Source of the DNA: Kudoa neothunni
Lineage: Eukaryota > Cnidaria
Direction of reading: 5' to 3'
DNA: 64,000 bases
Assembly: GCA_964304625.1 (NCBI GenBank)
Contig: OZ199839.1
Location: 2,232,001-2,296,000, forward strand
The notes below the pieces were generated by a model. That model ran no database searches. It was not told where the DNA came from and saw only the letters and a program-made list of their open reading frames with translations. Below are positions 59,191 through 64,000 of the stretch, in pieces. The position numbers and the translations under genes were made by a program. Positions within the stretch are counted from its first letter, which is position 1; each line of letters begins with the position of its first letter.

Positions 59191-59920
59191 CAGTTAGTGA
59201 CCGATTTTTAGCACGCCTGATTTTACGCGCTTTTTCAAAATTCATTCCACAATTTTAATAATGGAATGAAAAATTAGTATATAATACTTTTTTACCATAT
59301 TTGTTAAAGAATTTCAATTTAAATAATATATTTAATTTCGAATATTTCCAAGATTTCGACCACGTGACTGAAGGTTTTACATAATTTGTTCGCTGCAAAT
59401 TTAAAAAGATCACTCAAGTTCTATGGTTAAGTAAATGAAATGATAGAGGGATTGAATAAAAGTATAACAATAAAACAATTATGTAGTATCCCTAGAGAGA
59501 TGTCAAATCTGTTACCCTGATTCACCACAATAAATCCTCCAATTCCAATCCTAATAACATCTTAAAAAAGGAAACTGAATTTTTAAATGATCAAAAGAAC
59601 CAATAAATTATCACACTTTGTTAATTTTCCAAACGGGAATAAAAATATATTTACAAATGAAATAAAAGTCGATGGATCATGCTGGCGCCACTGGGAAAGA
59701 TATATTTGAAATTATTTCAACAAAATTTTCTCGTATTAAGGTAACCCATTATTTTAGTTTTAAGTAAAAAATTATTTTTTTCCTCAATTTATAAAACAAA
59801 ATTATATTATATTAAATAACTATGTATATTATAATATCCGTGCGAAACCCAATATATTGGCCAATTTTACAGACCTTTCACACGCTCCCAAAAGGATTAC
59901 GTAAAATTCGTTAATTATTG
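59191..59920. mobile_element. TA-type MITE, 0.73 kb, diverged
   Basis: The left end is CAGTTAGTGACCGATTTTTA and the right end, reverse-complemented, CAATAATTAACGAATTTTAC, then GTAATCCTTTTGGGAGCG. TA precedes the left end. It is related to the elements at 47189 and 52849 by the GTAATCC--TT-GGGA block. Confidence 0.65.
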
Positions 59921-60311
59921 TTAAATAAATATGAAAGGGTCTCATTTTCAAAGAAACACGATATATTTAAATGCGTCACATTAAAGCAATTATTATTCAT
60001 ACAGACTGAAGAAAGATTGGATGAGATATAGTTATAGTTATTGAGGTTACTCTTCAAAAATTTCATAATTTTAACTGAATATTTGATACTTGTAGGATAT
60101 TTCAAAAAATCTAAATAAATTTAAATATATTGGTCATAATTTAAAAAAATAATTGTTAAGTATAAATTTTTGTCTTAAACTACAAAAATATTTACCAAGT
60201 AAACTTCGTCTTCAAATTTATAAGTCGATGAAAAATTTGATTCCTTATTATGTTCTGTTTATTGTAATAATGTTTAATGTCCGAATTTTCAAAACACTAT
60301 CGTAGGTCATA
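59921..60311. other. AT-rich gap
   Basis: No gene is seen; a 64-codon minus-strand frame here shows no features of a real protein. Confidence 0.3.
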
Positions 60312-61462
60312 TTTATCCTTCTAATGAATTTGGGGTAAATTTTTCCCCCAACGAGAAGTTAATGGTTGCATACGTGATACATTTTCTTGTCATTGGATAA
60401 AAGTATTTTTCTAATCCTCCAAAAAAGTTAGTAATATATTATTTTAAAATATTCTGACTAAAAACAGAAAATCAGAAAAATTATATCAAATTTACATTCC
60501 AAGGAATTTTCTCACATCGACTCATAGAAAAAATAATAATTATTCATAAATCAAATTTTAGCTTTATCTGATGCATAAATTTGGAGTTATATGGTTATTA
60601 TCTATACTATAGATCACGTGACTTCCTCTTTTGATTTTAACATTGCGATAATTGAGATGGATTTCACCGATACTAATTAAAATGACGAATAAAATTCTTT
60701 TAAAGTGATTCACAATGCTTTACAATTGGCATGTCGTAAGAATTTTACGAGACTGAAAATTTTGAGAATTCAGGTCAATCCACAATCAATAACGACCTAT
60801 AATGGTGTTTTTCCATTTCATGTTTTTATTATTTATAAATGCGTGTTTCATTTACAAAAAAAAATTTGTGAGATAATATGAATTTGAGAAAGTTTTTGAT
60901 AATATAGAAAAGTTATTATACCTTTCCATTAATGGAGTGAAACATCCGCGAAGCCCATACTTCTAAGAGCTAGACCTTATCTATTTTGCTATAACTCAGC
61001 ACATCAAATAAATGAACAATATTTTCAAGGTCCGAATGCTGTTTACGGAAAATTGATAGGAAACCCATTACTGCTTGTTTCAGATTGTACGAAATTGTCG
61101 CAAAATTCATTCTGAGTGTTTTCGAATCTTATTCGCATTACATGTTCTATTTCGTTTCGCAAATAATTATTTAAATATTTATTACGTGATATAAATATGA
61201 AATCTACTCAAACATTAAGCTTTAATCAAAAATTGTCATTGTGGATCCTAACGAATACAGTTTTCGTAGGATTATGAGGATTACTACTTGGATGATGGTT
61301 GTTTTACAACTGAATCTAGCTCTGGGATTATGTCTGTTTCTATTTTCTGAAATCAAATATTTTTTATGATTCGAATGGAGCAATAAAAAACTGGGGTAAT
61401 TTTCTACCCCAAAATTCATCGGAGTGCAGTGCAGTCGATTTTTTGTACATTAGAGGGCTGAA
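60312..61462. mobile_element. Old piggyBac-like MITE, about 1.15 kb
   Basis: The left end is TTTATCCTTCTAATGAATTT then GGGGTAAATTTTTCCCCC. The right end, reverse-complemented, is TTCAGCCCTCTAATG with ATGAATTTTGGGGTAG inside. Both terminal TTAA have mutated, so it looks older than its relatives. Confidence 0.6.
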
Positions 61463-61849
61463 TAGATATTTAAGTAAAATAGTTTGTAATGCTTCTAAGC
61501 AGTGAATTCATGAGAGTACCAGTTTTGACCAAAAAATATGTTTAATATTTTTATTGAATCTAAAAATTTTTAATGGAGGAAAAATAGCAAAATCTTCATT
61601 CGAAAAATACTACTAAACATTTATACATTTAAATTAATGATTTAAGCATAAAAACTAGTGCAATTATTTATCTGAAATGGATAATCACATTAAATTTTCT
61701 ATCGAAAAAATATACCTGAACTCCTTTAATTTTAGGATTAACACACTTTAAAAAACTCTCGGGAAGACTTTTTTATACATGTTTATGTAGGAAAATAAAA
61801 ATATTTATAGGATATGTTCAAAAAAGTAACAAATAAAAAGATAGAAAAA

Positions 61850-63582
61850 TCAAATAATCAAGTCGGTGTATTTTTTTATTTCCACCATAATCACTTGAAG
61901 ATCGATAAGCTTGACAGTCGATGGATTATCATCGGTGGGCAGGAAAACCGATGCATTATGAATAAAATCAACTATAGTATTGTATGATTGCACAAAGCGA
62001 TTAAGATAACGCTAAAATATAAATCAGCACAAAAATCGATTCAAATAATGTACCTGAATGAGTTTAGCATTGAGGTTAACTCCAAAAAACAACACCTTAT
62101 AACGGTTGACAGTGTTTTTGAGAGTTAGTTTCCAGTTGGAGGAAAATTCATTGACAAATTCTATCACCACTACAAAAAATTATATTTATTCTAATATAAA
62201 AGTAGTGGCTGATTCAATACCTTGCTTAGTCTTGTTTTCCGTCGATGATTTCGAGGGGGTAGCCTCGTCGGAATCACACTCAGGCATTTTTCGACACTTG
62301 CGTATATTATCAATGCAATAAGAAAATTGTTTATCAATATCGATGGAAATAACGTCCTAATATAGAATATCAAACTATAGTGTTACACAACGGTTGGTGA
62401 AAATCTTACATTAACTATAACATCGATATCAGCCGTAATTTCATCAATTATTAATTGTTTGAAAGAGGATGGCGATGTTTTTTCTCTTTTCAGAGAGAAC
62501 CCCTCAGGAAATGGCACAGGCATGGCGTTTTGCATCGATTCCATCATATGGTATAGATTGTTTCCAAGAAATATTAGCCTATCAGCTTTGATATGAAATT
62601 CGTTCGATACTTTTTCAACATAGCTACGCCATTCTTTGTAAATGCAGGAGATATTGTCTTCCATCTAAAAAATGTTAACTTTATAGAAGGGAAGATTTAG
62701 TATTACCTTTTTAAAAGAGCAATCTCCTTTGACCGCCAGCAAAGTTGACAAAGCATTTCCACATCTACACGTGGTCTAAACGTCGATAATTTATCTATTT
62801 ATTCATCCAAAACAAATCAGCAAGAATTACATCGTTTGGAAGAAGATTGATAATTTGAAAATTATCATTTTCAGCAGATGATGATAGGCTGGAAAGATTG
62901 AAATTTATAACCTCCCCAAAACGAAACCACAACAAATCCAACAGCGAAACCAGATATCTATAGAACAAAACGATCAAATCTTTGTATACGAAGGTAAAGA
63001 AAACAAACTTGGTGCAGACTTTTAGGTCTTTACTTGTTGCTACCACAAAATATCGGGAAGTGATTCCAATACACATGATAAGTCCTACAAAATCTAGATG
63101 CTGAGCTAAAAATTTATCCATAGAGCCCTAATGTGGATGTGGGGTCAATTCAACAAATTTATTCGACACAACTACTAACCAGAAAATATTGAAAGCATCT
63201 TCCGAATATTGCGTCAAAATAATTCTCCACTTGGGCTGGATTGTTCAATTTGAAAAAGTCATTCATAAAATCAAGCTCATTAAAGCAATTGCTGAGAATG
63301 GCATAAAGAAGACTTCTAAAAATAGTTTCCATAGGAAGCTTCTGTTTGGCGACGATCATGTGAGGAATTAGACTGTCAATGAAGAGCTCTTCGTTCAACA
63401 CTTTGTGACGATCATTAACAGAGTACAAATTTTCGCCAATGTCAACTTTGCAAGTAGAGTTTTGGGTGTTTTTGGTCACTAAATTCAATATTTTTTTCTT
63501 GTCATAAATGATTGATACATATAAAATTACTTGGGGTATTAAACGAGGATCCCAATAGTTGATTGATATTTGGTATCAGTGA
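61850..63582 (-). CDS. VPS52: VPS52, C-terminal part (GARP/EARP complex)
   Basis: VPS52 is a subunit of the GARP and EARP tethers that bring endosome-derived vesicles to the trans-Golgi or recycling endosomes. Eight exons lie in the window: 63531-63582, 63180-63478, 62831-63127, 62707-62775, 62410-62664, 62221-62356, 62054-62169 and 61850-62011, all phase-consistent, about 396 residues ending in TGA at 61850. Matching blocks include PMETIFRSLLYAILSNCFNE (human PFEALFRSQHYALLDNSCRE), the LLDLLWFRFGEVINFNL strip (human LALLWPRFELILEMNV), VNEFSSNWKLTL (human GFGSSWKSSV) and a final KLIDLQVIMVEIKKY (human ELINIHHLMVELKKH). The upstream half lies beyond an intron or past the window edge. Introns are 42-56 nt apart from the first, open-ended one. 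Confidence 0.9.
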
Positions 63583-63750
63583 CTACAAAAAGATATTCAA
63601 AATATTAGGAAAAAAATTAGATGTAAAATTAAACCAAAAGTTCAATATAATATAAAACGGTAAAATTCATAAAATAATTATAGACATGATATTATAATCA
63701 GAATTAATTTTTTAAGGCGGGATATTTTTTAGCAGCATCTATATCTATTA

Positions 63751-64000
63751 TCTACTTCTACTATATACATAAAGCTGAAGTGTGTGTCCTTGTGTGTGTC
63801 AACATTTTTCCCTTATAGAGAGATATTTATGAAATTTTTTAAAAATCGCAATGTTTCAAAAAATCTTTAAATCGTTTTCACATTACCCAATGTTCCCGGA
63901 AGTGTTTGGAAAACGTTGATTTTGTCGATTCAAGGTTTGTTTATCTGATTACTTAAGTTCAACAATAGGATTAACACCTGCTGATGGTCGGTTGAAGTTA
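63751..64000. mobile_element. Possible Helitron 5' end, running off the window
   Basis: TCTACTTCTACTATATACAT, then AAAGCTGAAGTGTGTGTCC and a GTGTGTGTC run, resembles the 5' termini of animal Helitrons (TCTA--ATATA-AAAG-GAAGTGTGTGTC). It lies in what must be a VPS52 intron or flank. The 3' hairpin and CTRR end are outside the window. Confidence 0.45.

Noticed and set aside
1-64000. CRISPR arrays, operons, riboswitches, tRNA or rRNA genes
   Set aside because: The genes have spliceosomal introns, no regularly spaced direct repeats were seen, and no segment with convincing tRNA A and B boxes was found.

Overview
The window is eukaryotic and almost certainly animal. It is strongly AT-rich, the genes are split by GT-AG introns mostly 25-100 nt long, and the gene set is metazoan: ZGPAT, the GARP subunit VPS52, a Ragulator-like roadblock protein, SUMO and RNA polymerase III RPC6. 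Very small introns in an AT-rich, transposon-rich setting fit a simplified parasitic animal such as an orthonectid or dicyemid; this is an inference from style, not an identification.

Layout. 1-5.7 kb: remains of DNA transposons (two Merlin copies, one pogo/Tigger copy) and unresolved short reading frames, one with an Ig-like motif. 7.6-8.9 kb: a TTAA-flanked non-autonomous element. 9.5-14.5 kb: one long plus-strand gene, modelled at 14 exons and about 1306 residues, that I do not recognise. 16.4-18.5 kb: a decayed piggyBac element with a readable transposase. 21.0-23.1 kb: poly(A) polymerase. 24.7-27.3 kb: a hAT fragment and another TTAA element. 27.7-37.9 kb: three minus-strand genes in a row (RPC6, ZGPAT, a LAMTOR5-like protein). 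38-41.6 kb: glutaredoxin between TTAA and TA-flanked elements. 43.7-46.7 kb: HPRT and a PAAT-like gene, convergent. 48.5-49.1 kb: SUMO. 50.4-53.9 kb: nested and adjacent transposons. 54.1-56.5 kb: a small unknown gene and phosphoglycerate kinase. 56.5-61.8 kb: gene-poor, two MITEs. 61.9-63.6 kb: the C-terminal half of VPS52, whose upstream intron seems to contain a Helitron-like end.

The genes are unrelated housekeeping functions (mRNA 3' ends, Pol III transcription, SUMO modification, redox, purine salvage, glycolysis, vesicle tethering, nutrient sensing), each with its own promoter. Several starts (poly(A) polymerase, RPC6, ZGPAT, the LAMTOR5-like gene, SUMO) lie just downstream of GC-rich palindromes resembling the NRF1 site, conspicuous in this AT-rich DNA.

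Mobile DNA is the other theme: a piggyBac relic and at least eight related TTAA elements (one nested in another, four in a single ZGPAT intron), a TA-flanked family of about 1 kb with an internally deleted derivative, Merlin, pogo, hAT and Helitron-like pieces. I recognised no retroviral, LTR or Polinton-like element, no tRNA or rRNA gene and no CRISPR array. Exon boundaries were worked out by hand from splice motifs, reading phase and remembered family sequences; no search was run.
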